This document shows, in pieces, positions 43,062-53,020 of a stretch of DNA of 64,000 nt. Position 1 is the first letter of the stretch, and each line of letters starts with the position of its first letter. The stretch is taken from assembly GCF_016401385.1 (NCBI RefSeq), contig NZ_JAEACF010000001.1, forward strand, positions 3,038,001-3,102,000. Direction: 5' to 3'. Source of the DNA: Fictibacillus halophilus. GTDB taxonomy: Bacteria; Bacillota; Bacilli; Bacillales; Fictibacillaceae. The notes under the pieces were generated by a model that worked only from the letters and a program-made list of their open reading frames with translations, did not search any database and was not told the DNA's origin. The translations under genes and the position numbers were made by a program.

Positions 43062-43895
43062 CTAGCCGATTCGGCCAATTTCGTTCGATGCTTTTTCCAT
43101 CGTTCGGTCGTAAGCTTGAAGTACTTTTTGGTTGGCTTCAAACGCACGGTAAGCCGTCAGCATCTCTGTCATCGTCTGTTCGGTGTTCACGTTCGACCGT
43201 TCTACAAAACCTTGCTGCACGTTGTATGTGATGTTTGGATTTCCAAGCGCACTCGGCGCATTCCCGTTTCCATCTAGCCTGAACAAGCCTGTGCCTTCTT
43301 TTACCAGATCGTTAGGGTTGGTGATGTACGCAACGTCAATCTGCCCCGCAACTGCACCGTTATCGAGCACCGTACCGTCTTTGTTCACTGTAAAATTATC
43401 GCTACTCACCGTTATCGGGTTGCCATCTGTTCCAAGCACATAATATCCTTCCGGCGTTACAAGACTACCTTCTGCGTCCACTGAAAAATGGCCGTTTCGC
43501 GTAAAACGCTCTTCACCGTTCACGTTCAATCGGAAAAAGAGTCCGCCGGGCTTTCCTGTTTCCGGGTCAAGCGGAACTTGTCCTTGAAGAAGAGCCATAT
43601 CCGTTTTGATCCCCGTCTCGCGCATGTCTCCTTGCAGAAAGTTAGGTGCTGTTTCCTGCACGTAAACACCTGTTGAAAGTGCCGCGGGTCCGATTGGATA
43701 ATTGTTTGGCAATTTTTTTCCGTTCATTTCTGTTTCTCCCATATGCTGAAGCAGCATCGTTGGGAACGTGCGCAGACTCGCATTATCCGCTTTATATCCA
43801 GGCGTATTCGCATTCGCCATGTTATTTGTTAAAATTTCTTGTTTGCGCTGCTGTGCCAGCATGCCGGCTGCAGCATTATAGAAGCCTCTTAACAC
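43062..43895 (-). CDS. flhO: Flagellar hook-basal body protein FlhO
   Basis: 277 residues, start GTG at 43895 with AGGAGG 8 nt upstream; the longer ATG frame has no ribosome site and adds residues foreign to the family. N-terminus VLRGFYNAAAGMLAQQRKQE (Val read as Met), then NMANANTPGYKADN, and the C-terminal ERSNVNTEQTMTEMLTAYRA, as in FlgF/FlgG rod proteins. It is the upstream partner of FlhP. Confidence 0.92.
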   Translation of the reverse strand: MLRGFYNAAAGMLAQQRKQEILTNNMANANTPGYKADNASLRTFPTMLLQHMGETEMNGKKLPNNYPIGPAALSTGVYVQETAPNFLQGDMRETGIKTDMALLQGQVPLDPETGKPGGLFFRLNVNGEERFTRNGHFSVDAEGSLVTPEGYYVLGTDGNPITVSSDNFTVNKDGTVLDNGAVAGQIDVAYITNPNDLVKEGTGLFRLDGNGNAPSALGNPNITYNVQQGFVERSNVNTEQTMTEMLTAYRAFEANQKVLQAYDRTMEKASNEIGRIG

Positions 43896-44076
43896 GGAGT
43901 ATTCCTCCTGTATTTGTAATCTGGACACAAAATGTCTCATCCGTTTTATCGACAGTTTTTTACAATTATTAATAGATTTCTGCAAAAATTGTGAGATTCC
44001 TTTTTCATGATGAGGAAATTGTGGCAGAGATGGTGGAGTGGCCGTGGAGCTGGTGACGCGCGTTTGTTTGTCGAAA

Positions 44077-44186
44077 AGCCTATAAAAATTTTTGATGGAC
44101 TATAAATTCATTAGAAGGCCGATAAAATAATTTGAGGGACTTTAAAATATGTTGAAGGCCTATAAAGTTCGTTTTAGGGCTTAGAA
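44077..44186. repeat. Degenerate 20-bp array, GGNCTATAAA family (copy A2)
   Basis: Six cores start exactly 20 bp apart: AGCCTATAAA 44077, GGACTATAAA 44097, GGCCGATAAA 44117, GGACTTTAAA 44137, GGCCTATAAA 44157, GGCTTAGAAG near 44177. The entry TGTCGAAAAGCC mirrors that of the array at 19485. It fills part of the 378-bp space between flhO and mbl; the rest holds the mbl terminator and no other recognisable element. Confidence 0.9.
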
Positions 44187-44236
44187 GCTATTTTCCGATG
44201 CCCATATTGCTTTACAGATCTTAACCTTACTTCATA

Positions 44237-44264
44237 CAAAAAAACGCCACCCAATACGGGCAGC
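44237..44264 (-). terminator. Terminator of mbl
   Basis: Minus-strand stem GCTGCCC / GGGTGGC (44258-44264 with 44246-44252, G-U pair) followed by seven T residues. Confidence 0.8.
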
Positions 44265-44273
44265 ATTCCTTCA

Positions 44274-45269
44274 TTAAAACACTTTTCTTTTCGCGATTTT
44301 ATCCATATGTTCAAGCATTAAGCCTGTTCCTTGAGCAACTGCTCTCATCGGCTCTTCTGCGATCAACACAGGTACTTTTAATTCATCTGCAAACAGCTGG
44401 TCAATTCCGTGAAGAAGCGCTCCACCACCTGTTAGCATGATTCCACGGTCGATGATGTCAGCGGATAATTCAGGCGGCGTTTTTTCTAACACGCTCTTAG
44501 CCGCTTGAACGATAACCATCACCGGCTCCATCAATGCGCGTTGGATTTCTTTAGAACCTACTGTAATCGTACGTGGAAGTCCTGATACCATGTCACGTCC
44601 GCGGATCTCGAGTTCTTCGTCACGCTCGTAAACCGTAGCGACGTTCAACTTAATGTTTTCAGCCGTACGTTCACCGATCAACAGCTTGTACTCTTTTTTA
44701 ATATATTGAAGGATTTCTGTATCGAACTTGTCCCCAGCCATCTTAATAGAAGAGGACGTAACGATATCTCCCATACTCAAGACCGCAATGTCAGTTGTGC
44801 CACCACCGATGTCCACAACCATATTGCCGCTCGGCTGGAAGATATCCATCCCCGCCCCAATTGCAGCCACTTTCGGCTCTTCTTCAAGGAAAATATGTTT
44901 CGCTCCGCACTTTTGCGCAGCTTCTTTAATCGCTTTTTGTTCAACGGACGTAATGTTCGTTGGTGTACAGATCAAGATTCTAGGCTTGGCAAACATGCCT
45001 TTTACGTTAATCTTATTAATAAAATGTTTCAGCATCTGCTCGGTTACTTCAAAGTCAGCGATTACGCCATCTTTTAACGGACGGATCGCCACGATGTTCC
45101 CAGGCGTACGGCCTACCATGCGGCGGGCTTCTTCTCCTACAGCGAGTGCTTTTCCAGTATTCGTGTCGATCGCAACTACAGATGGTTCATCGAGCACGAT
45201 TCCTTTTCCTTTTACATAAATCAGTACATTAGCGGTACCAAGGTCAATTCCAACGTCCCTTGAAAACAT
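44274..45269 (-). CDS. mbl: Mbl, MreB-like cell-shape protein
   Basis: 331 residues, actin fold. Phosphate 1 loop GIDLGTANVLIYVKGKGIV, phosphate 2 VVDIGGGTTDIAVLSMG and the adenosine motif GIMLTGGGALLHGID are intact. It polymerises under the membrane and guides peptidoglycan synthesis along the cylinder. The location between spoIIID and flhO identifies it as Mbl rather than MreB or MreBH. Confidence 0.96.
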   Translation of the reverse strand: MFSRDVGIDLGTANVLIYVKGKGIVLDEPSVVAIDTNTGKALAVGEEARRMVGRTPGNIVAIRPLKDGVIADFEVTEQMLKHFINKINVKGMFAKPRILICTPTNITSVEQKAIKEAAQKCGAKHIFLEEEPKVAAIGAGMDIFQPSGNMVVDIGGGTTDIAVLSMGDIVTSSSIKMAGDKFDTEILQYIKKEYKLLIGERTAENIKLNVATVYERDEELEIRGRDMVSGLPRTITVGSKEIQRALMEPVMVIVQAAKSVLEKTPPELSADIIDRGIMLTGGGALLHGIDQLFADELKVPVLIAEEPMRAVAQGTGLMLEHMDKIAKRKVF

Positions 45270-45464
45270 GTTATATCCTCCCTGTTAACATCCATACGAT
45301 ATAATGACATTTTTAGTAAAAAATCGAAGTTCTATCCAATTTATCATTATATCACAAGTCTGTCGAACAAGGTGAAATATTGTCAAAAATTAATTATTAG
45401 ACACTGGAACGATGCGGCACATAATGTAATATCATTTCATCTCGTATCCCTATTCATCATAAAC

Positions 45465-45731
45465 TTACTGAACAACTTCCTCTGTGCCTTTTTTGTACTT
45501 TACGCGAGTCGCTTCTCCACCTCTCAAGTGGCGGATGGACTTATGGTATTCGAGGATCTCTTTTACGTTGTTTGCAAGATCAGGATTAATTTCAGGCAGC
45601 CGCTCGGTGAGGTCTTTATGCACCGTGCTTTTGGAAACCCCGAATTCTTTTGCGATCATGCGGACTGTTTTTCTTGTCTCCACGATATACCGTCCTATCT
45701 TGATGGTTCGCTCTTTGATGTAATCGTGCAC
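45465..45731 (-). CDS. spoIIID: SpoIIID, mother-cell sporulation regulator
   Basis: 88 residues. Start GTG at 45731 with GGGAGG 8 nt upstream. The helix-turn-helix is TVRMIAKEFGVSKSTVHKDL (about 22-41), with the basic C-terminal tail (KYKKGTEE) that contacts DNA. It switches mother-cell genes on and off during engulfment, under SigE. No terminator separates it from mbl, so read-through is possible. Confidence 0.97.
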   Translation of the reverse strand: MHDYIKERTIKIGRYIVETRKTVRMIAKEFGVSKSTVHKDLTERLPEINPDLANNVKEILEYHKSIRHLRGGEATRVKYKKGTEEVVQ

Positions 45732-45774
45732 ACCACTCGCCTCCCTAAAATGGATGTGAGAGATGCGATAGAGA

Positions 45775-45782
45775 CTTGTATG
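45775..45782 (-). promoter_or_regulatory. Possible SigE -10 box of spoIIID
   Basis: Minus-strand CATACAAG resembles the SigE -10 consensus CATACANT, 43 nt before the GTG. The -35 region is not convincing. spoIIID is known to depend on SigE in B. subtilis. Confidence 0.35.
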
Positions 45783-46048
45783 AACAAGCTACGTGACAAG
45801 TTTCGTTGTCATCTTCGGCTTATAAGTGTTGCTTCCATTCCCCTTTTTCCACCGCAGCCATAGTACGATTTCTCACCGCTCACCCTCAATTGAATTATTG
45901 TAGGTTTTGTAACATCTTATTAACCAAGTTTTCGTTATATGCCTAAATCTCAACTGGGACAAGGGGAAATGTCCATATTTGTGAAAAAACCTGCATAAAC
46001 AGTTGGAAAATTAAGTTATTTAATAATTGTGAAGGAAAGAAAACTTTA

Positions 46049-46200
46049 GTTTACTGTACGTGTTTTTATATGTATGACACGTTCGCCGGTAAACGTGCTT
46101 TTTTCACCGGTAAAACGTTTGTGACCACCTGAGAACGGCTTCGTTACACCGGTGATGCAATCGTGACCACCTGAAAAGAGGAATGTTTCACCGATAAATG
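46049..46200 (-). repeat. Degenerate 21-bp array, CACCGGTGAA family (D1) with conserved end motif
   Basis: Six cores begin exactly 21 bp apart on the plus strand: 46083, 46104, 46125, 46146, 46167 and 46188 (TCACCGGTAAAAC, CCACCTGAGAACG and variants). On the minus strand they read TTTACCGGTGAAA or TTTTCAGGTGGTCAC. The array runs (minus strand) into GAACGTGT, then ATATAAAAACACGTACAG (46049-46087), shared with 35199-35238 and 51583-51617. The remaining 45783-46048 shows nothing else recognisable. Confidence 0.9.
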
Positions 46201-46221
46201 GTTTAGGCTTGTATAAAAATG

Positions 46222-46251
46222 AAAAAACTGCCTCGGATTGAACCGAGACAG
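46222..46251 (-). terminator. Terminator of spoIIQ
   Basis: Minus-strand stem CTGTCTCGG / CCGAGGCAG (46243-46251 with 46228-46236, one mismatch) followed by six T residues. Confidence 0.85.
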
Positions 46252-46265
46252 CTTCCTTTTTGCTA

Positions 46266-47240
46266 TTATTCGTTAGCACCAGAGTCGTCTGCTGCAGGAG
46301 CATTCGTATCTTCTGCCGATTGAGATGATGATTCTTGCTCACGGTTGGCATCTTTGCCATCTTTCGTGTCTTTCATATCTTTTGTATCTTTTGTATCTTT
46401 AGAATCCTTTGTGTCCTTTGTATCTTTAGAACCTTTGTCTTCAGCCTTTGGTGCTTGCTTCTTTTCTTCAGCAGGCTTTTTATCTTCAGCCTTCTTCTGC
46501 TCTTCTGCTGCTTTTTTCTCTTCCGCTTTTTTCATCTCTTTACGAGAGTCATCAACAGCGGTTGCAAGTTGTGCAACAGATTGGTCCCAAGCCATCACTG
46601 GGTCGACTGCTTCTCCGTCTTTACGAACTTCGAAGTGTGCGTGGATCTTCGCATCTGTATCGTATGCGTTCTCACCAGCTTGTCCTAAAACTGCGCCTTG
46701 CTTCACTTGGTCACCTTGCTTAACAGATACAGAAGCAAGTGATGAGTAGTGTGTGACTACACCTTTGTCATGCTCTACTTCTACTACGAACCCTAGTGCA
46801 GGATCTTTTGCTACTTTTACAACGTTACCACTTAATGCTGCTGTTACGTCAAATGCTTTGTTATCAGCAGTCGCTAAGTCGATACCACGGTTTTGGTAGT
46901 AAATATTGTTATAGAATACAAGGGCTGCTTCTTGTTCTTGAGCTGGTGCTTCCGGGCTAAAGAAATCTTTTACAACTTCAATGGCTTCAGGTTCAGCAAC
47001 TGGCATTTGGAAAACTTCTTTTGTTAGGGATACAGGCACTGCTGCTCCATTGTCCTCTAATGCGCTGTCTGGAGTATTATTATTCTCCGTATTCTTCGCA
47101 TCGTTTTGATACCATAGAACAGAAGTTAGAATGACTGCTGCAAAGCTTAAGTATACTGCAGGATAAACCCAACGTTTTTTCATAGCACTCTTACCTTTCA
47201 TCGGTACTGTTTTTTTGTTTTGTTTTTCTTCTTCTTTCAT
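46266..47240 (-). CDS. spoIIQ: SpoIIQ, forespore engulfment protein with degenerate LytM domain
   Basis: 324 residues. One membrane segment (23-43) and a LytM/M23 fold at about 105-215. The first zinc ligand of the M23 motif HxGxD is Asn117 (NRGID), while HAHFEV (His200, His202) is kept, so it should be inactive as in B. subtilis. It binds SpoIIIAH across the two forespore membranes. Residues 232-324 form a long charged tail with AEEKK-type heptads and KDTKD-type repeats (271-298), much longer than usual. GAGGTGAT precedes the ATG. Confidence 0.94.
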   Translation of the reverse strand: MKEEEKQNKKTVPMKGKSAMKKRWVYPAVYLSFAAVILTSVLWYQNDAKNTENNNTPDSALEDNGAAVPVSLTKEVFQMPVAEPEAIEVVKDFFSPEAPAQEQEAALVFYNNIYYQNRGIDLATADNKAFDVTAALSGNVVKVAKDPALGFVVEVEHDKGVVTHYSSLASVSVKQGDQVKQGAVLGQAGENAYDTDAKIHAHFEVRKDGEAVDPVMAWDQSVAQLATAVDDSRKEMKKAEEKKAAEEQKKAEDKKPAEEKKQAPKAEDKGSKDTKDTKDSKDTKDTKDMKDTKDGKDANREQESSSQSAEDTNAPAADDSGANE

Positions 47241-47327
47241 TTTTCATCACCTCAGCAACAAGTTTGAACAGAATTCTGAAAATATATACTTTCGTGCAAA
47301 ACTTTTTTGAAGATTTCTTTCGACAAT

Positions 47328-47366
47328 ACAAAAAACCGCCGAATGCCTTATAACATCTAGCGGTTT
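47328..47366 (-). terminator. Terminator after spoIID
   Basis: Minus-strand stem AACCGC (47360-47365) / GCGGTT (47334-47339) followed by six T residues; the loop is about 20 nt. Confidence 0.6.
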
Positions 47367-47382
47367 CCTCAAAACTATAAAG

Positions 47383-47410
47383 AGGGGGTCTGACCCGGGT
47401 CAGACCCCCT
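47383..47410. repeat. 28-bp perfect palindrome made of two GGGGTCTGACCC units
   Basis: The centre is GACCCGGGTC and each half is GGGGGTCTGACCC or its complement. It lies 16 bp after the spoIID stop. Single units occur at 1348 and 41344. Confidence 0.9.
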
Positions 47411-47426
47411 ACAATTTCCACGCAAT

Positions 47427-48467
47427 TTACTGAGGCTGATACGCGAGCCCTTTGTCAGCAATCGGTTTATAATCTGCAATCTCAATCCCTTTGTAATAGT
47501 GGTTTACGATCTCTTTGTACGTCTTACCTTCCTTTGCCATTCCGTTCGCACCATATTGGCTCAGTCCCACTCCATGACCATATCCTCGTGTTGTCACGGT
47601 AACTTGCTTTCCTTTTTTCTTCATCTGGAAATCAGTCGACCGTAGCTCCAGCTTCTCTCGCACTTCTTTTCCAGTGAACTCTTTTTTACCGATCGCCCAT
47701 TTGCCAATTCGTTTTCCGCTCGTTGTGGCTACCACTTTTCCGATCTGACCGTCCTTTGTTAGTGAAACGCCGAGCTTCTGCTCTACCGTTCTGACAGGCA
47801 GCTGGATGGTCTCTGTGTACTTCGGAGATTCTTTTTTATCCCATGGACTTTCTACACTTCTTAAATAAGGGTATTCGTTTTTCCAATAGTCCTCGGAATT
47901 CACTGTGAAGCCGTTGCTTGTGGAAAAGAAACTTGCTTGGATCGGATCTCCTTCATACGTTAGGATCTGTCCTTTTGTCTCAGAGACTGCCTTGATGATC
48001 TTCTCTATTTTTTTGTTAAAGTCATCTCCCCAAAGGGTCTCTAGCTCTTCGTTTCCTTTGTACACTTGATGCATCACCGTGTCTGACACGACTGCTCCTT
48101 CTGGCAGACTATCATCTTTGCCGCGGTTTAGTAGAGCTTTGACTATAAACGTTCGTGCGGTCAGCGCTTGTGCTTTCAGCGCTTCTAACTCAAAGTCTGC
48201 GGGCATTTCAGAAGCGACCACTCCCGCCACATACTCCTCTAACGGGATGTTCTGAACCGTATCCATCGATTTTCTGAAAACAGGCACGACGATGTCAGAA
48301 TGAGGGACTTCTAAAGCTAGCACTCTCTCAGATGGACGCGCAGCCTTCTCTTCTTTCCATTCAGGAGGTTCTGACGAAAATGGTAGTACGAGTATCGTCG
48401 GGAGAAGGACGATGATAGCGACAAAAATAGCTAGAATCCAAATCAGCGGCTTGATATTTACATTCAC
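47427..48467 (-). CDS. spoIID: SpoIID, engulfment peptidoglycan-degrading enzyme
   Basis: 346 residues, start GTG at 48467 with AGGAGGG 9 nt upstream; the longer ATG frame is not supported. A membrane anchor lies at about 6-28. Conserved blocks are NIPLEEYVAGVVASEMPADF (with the catalytic Glu), LKAQALTARTFIVKALLNRG, FSTSNGFTVNSEDYW and YGHGVGLSQYGANGMAKEG. It is a lytic transglycosylase acting with SpoIIP and SpoIIM. Order murA-spoIID-spoIIQ is as in Bacillus, here with two extra genes inserted between murA and spoIID. Confidence 0.96.
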   Translation of the reverse strand: MNVNIKPLIWILAIFVAIIVLLPTILVLPFSSEPPEWKEEKAARPSERVLALEVPHSDIVVPVFRKSMDTVQNIPLEEYVAGVVASEMPADFELEALKAQALTARTFIVKALLNRGKDDSLPEGAVVSDTVMHQVYKGNEELETLWGDDFNKKIEKIIKAVSETKGQILTYEGDPIQASFFSTSNGFTVNSEDYWKNEYPYLRSVESPWDKKESPKYTETIQLPVRTVEQKLGVSLTKDGQIGKVVATTSGKRIGKWAIGKKEFTGKEVREKLELRSTDFQMKKKGKQVTVTTRGYGHGVGLSQYGANGMAKEGKTYKEIVNHYYKGIEIADYKPIADKGLAYQPQ

Positions 48468-48661
48468 GTTCCAATGCCCTCCTAGATTGTTATCTACCAT
48501 ACAACTTATACAAAAAGAGGGGCATTTAGAACTCGAAACTAGCATTTTTACAATTGAAATGAGCTCCTTACAATCTTCATTTACAAGTTTTGCTTCAGGG
48601 ACTGATACAGGCCAACCGCCGCATAAAATAGAGAGATGAAATGCTTGAAAGGGTGAACAGC

Positions 48662-49276
48662 ATGGACAGTTTTCAGCAGCCTGTTTTGGTTCGTACGCTC
48701 ACGTATGCACCTGGCAATATTAAGATTTACTATCCGCAGATCGAAGGCAAGATCAACCCTCGTATTCAGCAGCAAGTAAACCGAAGAATCGTTCAGATCA
48801 ACGAGCAGCTCGCGAATTATCAGAATCCCGAGGCTCGTCCAGGCATGTATGGAGAGTTTGCTGTTAAAACGAACGAAAAGAACATCCTATCCATCGGTTT
48901 CTTAAATTTTGCTTATACACCCATGGCCGCTCATGGAATGACGTATATCAAATCAGAGACGTGGGATCTTTCTACCGGAAAAACGTATCAGTTAAAAGAT
49001 CTGTTCGAATCCGGAAGCAATTATGTAGAGGTTATTAACCGCCATATTAAAGAACAGCTGAAATCGAGGCAGATCGACACACTCGAACCGTTCAAAAGCA
49101 TACGGCCTGATCAAGACTTTTACATTGCCGACAAGTCGCTCGTGATTTATTTTCAGCTATATGAAATTACCGCTTATGTATATGGATTTCCCATGTTCCC
49201 CATCTCCGTTTTCGATCTGCAGAACATCATTGATGAAAACGGACCACTTGGTAAAATGGCTGTGAATGGGTTATAA
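48662..49276 (+). CDS. DUF3298/DUF4163-like protein (RsiV-type outer domain)
   Basis: 204 residues from MDSFQQPVLVRTLTYAPGNI; this ATG has AAAGGGTGA 6 nt upstream, better than the ATG 7 codons earlier. The N-terminal half (YYPQIEGKINPRIQQQVNRR) resembles DUF4163 and the C-terminal half (MTYIKSETWDLSTGKTYQLK, then DQDFYIADKSLVIYFQLYEI) DUF3298, the pair found in the lysozyme-sensing anti-sigma RsiV. It has neither a signal peptide nor a membrane segment, which is odd for this family. Inserted in the conserved murA-spoIID interval. Confidence 0.82.
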   Translation: MDSFQQPVLVRTLTYAPGNIKIYYPQIEGKINPRIQQQVNRRIVQINEQLANYQNPEARPGMYGEFAVKTNEKNILSIGFLNFAYTPMAAHGMTYIKSETWDLSTGKTYQLKDLFESGSNYVEVINRHIKEQLKSRQIDTLEPFKSIRPDQDFYIADKSLVIYFQLYEITAYVYGFPMFPISVFDLQNIIDENGPLGKMAVNGL

Positions 49277-49288
49277 AAAGACAACAAT

Positions 49289-49326
49289 AAAACCCTGACC
49301 TCCACGCTTAGAGATCAGGGTTTTCG
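49289..49326. terminator. Bidirectional terminator
   Basis: Stem AAAACCCTGA (49289-49298) / TCAGGGTTTT (49315-49324) between the DUF3298 gene and the convergent protease gene. Confidence 0.9.
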
Positions 49327-49334
49327 CATTAAAT

Positions 49335-51023
<1,689 letters not shown>

Positions 51024-51191
51024 TCATGAATTTTAAAGCCAGTGGATTTATAATAGCACCTTTTATTTTATTTTCAAACTATTCTTAAAATTTTGATTAT
51101 ATCGTACTAACTACAAAATTTTAAAACAAAAAACAGGTATTAGGAACTGTTTTTTCGTGTTTATTCGAGTTAAAAGACTAACTTGATCAAT

Positions 51192-51221
51192 AAAAAAAGC
51201 TGGCTATGAAAGCCAGCTTTT
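51192..51221 (-). terminator. Terminator of the lmo0937-like gene
   Basis: 11-bp stem AAAAGCTGGCT (51195-51205) / AGCCAGCTTTT (51211-51221) followed on the minus strand by a T run. Confidence 0.88.
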
Positions 51222-51225
51222 ACAG

Positions 51226-51372
51226 CTATTTCGATTTTCGGCCTTTAATAAAATTTAAAACAAAAACGATTAAGGCGATTACAAGTAAAATATGAATGAT
51301 CCCGCCAGCTACTTTAAAAATGACACCTAATAACCAAAGTACGACTAGTATTCCGATAATGGTCCAAAGCAT
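51226..51372 (-). CDS. Small membrane protein, lmo0937/DUF5670 family
   Basis: 48 residues: MLWTIIGILVVLWLLGVIF opens a first membrane segment, a glycine pair (VAGG) forms a turn, a second segment (IIHILLVIALIVFVLNF) follows, and the end is basic (IKGRKSK). This is the pattern of the lmo0937 family, often stress-induced and of unknown function. GGAAGGGA lies about 10 nt before the ATG. Alone, with its own terminator. Confidence 0.85.
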   Translation of the reverse strand: MLWTIIGILVVLWLLGVIFKVAGGIIHILLVIALIVFVLNFIKGRKSK

Positions 51373-51474
51373 GAGTTCGACATCCCTTCCATAAAATAAA
51401 AAAAGTATAAGTATATGGTTTAGATTTCCCGAATACGCTTTGAATTAAACAGCAGTTACCTCTAAATCATAATT

Positions 51475-51617
51475 GTCAGTGGAAATACATCATTTACAGG
51501 CGGTTAATCATAAAACATCGGTGGTTAGAGACTGCTTTCAGGCGAAACTACACCCTTTTCAGGTGCTCACCATCCATTTACCGGCGAACGTGTAATATAT
51601 AAAAACGCGTACCATAA
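51475..51617 (+). repeat. Degenerate ~21-bp array, CAGGTGAA/CACCGGTGAA family (D2) with conserved end motif
   Basis: Cores at about 51475 (TCAGTGGAAAT), 51495, 51516, 51538 (TCAGGCGAAAC), 51559 (TCAGGTGCTCACC) and 51579 (TACCGGCGAACG), 20-22 bp apart. The end 51583-51617 (GGCGAACGTGTAAT, ATATAAAAACGCGTACCA) matches those at 46049-46087 and 35199-35238. It fills most of the 307-bp space between murA and the lmo0937-like gene. Confidence 0.82.
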
Positions 51618-51633
51618 AACTCAGACTAAAACA

Positions 51634-51665
51634 GAAAAACCCTTCCTCAAAGTTGAGAAAGGGTT
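51634..51665 (-). terminator. Terminator of murA
   Basis: Minus-strand hairpin AACCCTTTCTCAAC / TTGAGGAAGGGTT followed by T residues. Confidence 0.85.
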
Positions 51666-51679
51666 CGCTCTAAATAAAA

Positions 51680-52990
51680 TTACGCTAAATTACTTTTTAA
51701 TGATTGCTCTTTGGAAGGTGTTGTTTTCACATCTTCGTTTACACGCTCGATGTCAGCACCTAATGCAGCCAATTTCCCAGTAAAATCAACGTATCCGCGG
51801 TCGATGTGCTTCAGTTCTGTTACACGTGTGTAACCATCAGCGACAAGCCCAGCAAGTACCAAAGCTGCACCTGCGCGAAGGTCAGTTGAAGCAACCTCAG
51901 CACCTTGCAGATTTACAGGTCCGTTGATCACAGAAGAACGGCCTTCGATTTTAATATCACCATTCATGCGGCGGAATTCTTCCACGTGCATGAAACGGTT
52001 TTCGAATACAGTTTCCGTGATTACGCTTGTTCCGTTTGCACGAAGCAATAGCGCCATCATTTGCGACTGAAGGTCAGTCGGGAATCCTGGGTGAGGCATT
52101 GTTTTAATGTCAACAGGCTTTAATTCACGAGGTCCGCGAACACGAAGTCCGTTTCCTTCTTCTTGAATTTGTACACCCATCTCTTCCATTTTTGCGATTA
52201 AAGGACGTAGGTGTTCTGCGATAGCATTTTCAACTAAAACGTCACCTTGTGTAATAGCTGCTGCTACCATGTACGTACCAGCTTCGATACGGTCTGGAAC
52301 TACTGTATGCTCAGCACCAACAAGTTCTTCAGCTCCAACGATGCGGATCGTACCTGTTCCGGCACCGATTACTGTAGCACCCATCGCGTTCAGATAGTTA
52401 GCTAGACATACGATTTCAGGTTCTTTTGCAGCGTTTTCGATGATAGTCGTTCCTTCAGCAAGAGTTGCAGCCATCATGATGTTCTCAGTAGCTCCTACAC
52501 TTGGGAAGTCTAAATAAATCTTTGCACCTTGCAAGCGGCCATCAATTTTTGCTTCGATAAATCCATTTCCGATCTTTACTGTTGCACCCATCGCTTCGAA
52601 TCCTTTTAGATGCTGGTCAATAGGACGAGATCCAATTGCGCATCCTCCTGGAAGTGCGATACGAGACAATCCAACACGAGCAAGCAATGGTCCCATTACT
52701 AGGAATGATGCTCTCATTTTGCGGACATACTCAAATGGTGCTTCAGTTTTCAATTCGTTTGTAGCATCAACAGAAATTTCACCGTTATCAAATGCTACAT
52801 CAATATTTAAATAACGTAATACTTCGTTAATCGTAAACACATCAGCTAGACTAGGCACGTCTTTAATTGTGCTTTTGCCTTTACTTGCTAAAATGGATGC
52901 TGCGATGACAGGAAGTACGGCATTTTTAGCTCCTTCAACTCGAACAGAGCCTTCTAACCGCCTACCACCACGGACAATGATTTTTTCCAA
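51680..52990 (-). CDS. murA: UDP-N-acetylglucosamine 1-carboxyvinyltransferase
   Basis: 436 residues. Lys22-Asn23 ([19 protein letters not shown]) and the catalytic Cys117 ([16 protein letters not shown]) are in place. It transfers enolpyruvate to UDP-GlcNAc, the first committed step of peptidoglycan synthesis and the fosfomycin target. The neighbour ywmB identifies it as the MurAA copy. It is followed by a terminator. Confidence 0.97.
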   Translation of the reverse strand: MEKIIVRGGRRLEGSVRVEGAKNAVLPVIAASILASKGKSTIKDVPSLADVFTINEVLRYLNIDVAFDNGEISVDATNELKTEAPFEYVRKMRASFLVMGPLLARVGLSRIALPGGCAIGSRPIDQHLKGFEAMGATVKIGNGFIEAKIDGRLQGAKIYLDFPSVGATENIMMAATLAEGTTIIENAAKEPEIVCLANYLNAMGATVIGAGTGTIRIVGAEELVGAEHTVVPDRIEAGTYMVAAAITQGDVLVENAIAEHLRPLIAKMEEMGVQIQEEGNGLRVRGPRELKPVDIKTMPHPGFPTDLQSQMMALLLRANGTSVITETVFENRFMHVEEFRRMNGDIKIEGRSSVINGPVNLQGAEVASTDLRAGAALVLAGLVADGYTRVTELKHIDRGYVDFTGKLAALGADIERVNEDVKTTPSKEQSLKSNLA

Positions 52991-53020
52991 CGATATTCCC
53001 CTCCGCGTCCAATTTGTATA

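Noticed and set aside
46046..46360. Open frame of 104 residues with seven-residue repeats (FTGEKST, FSGGHKR) across the spoIIQ-spoIIID gap
   Set aside because: The repeats are just the 21-bp DNA array read in one frame. The frame begins inside spoIIQ in another phase and has no ribosome site.
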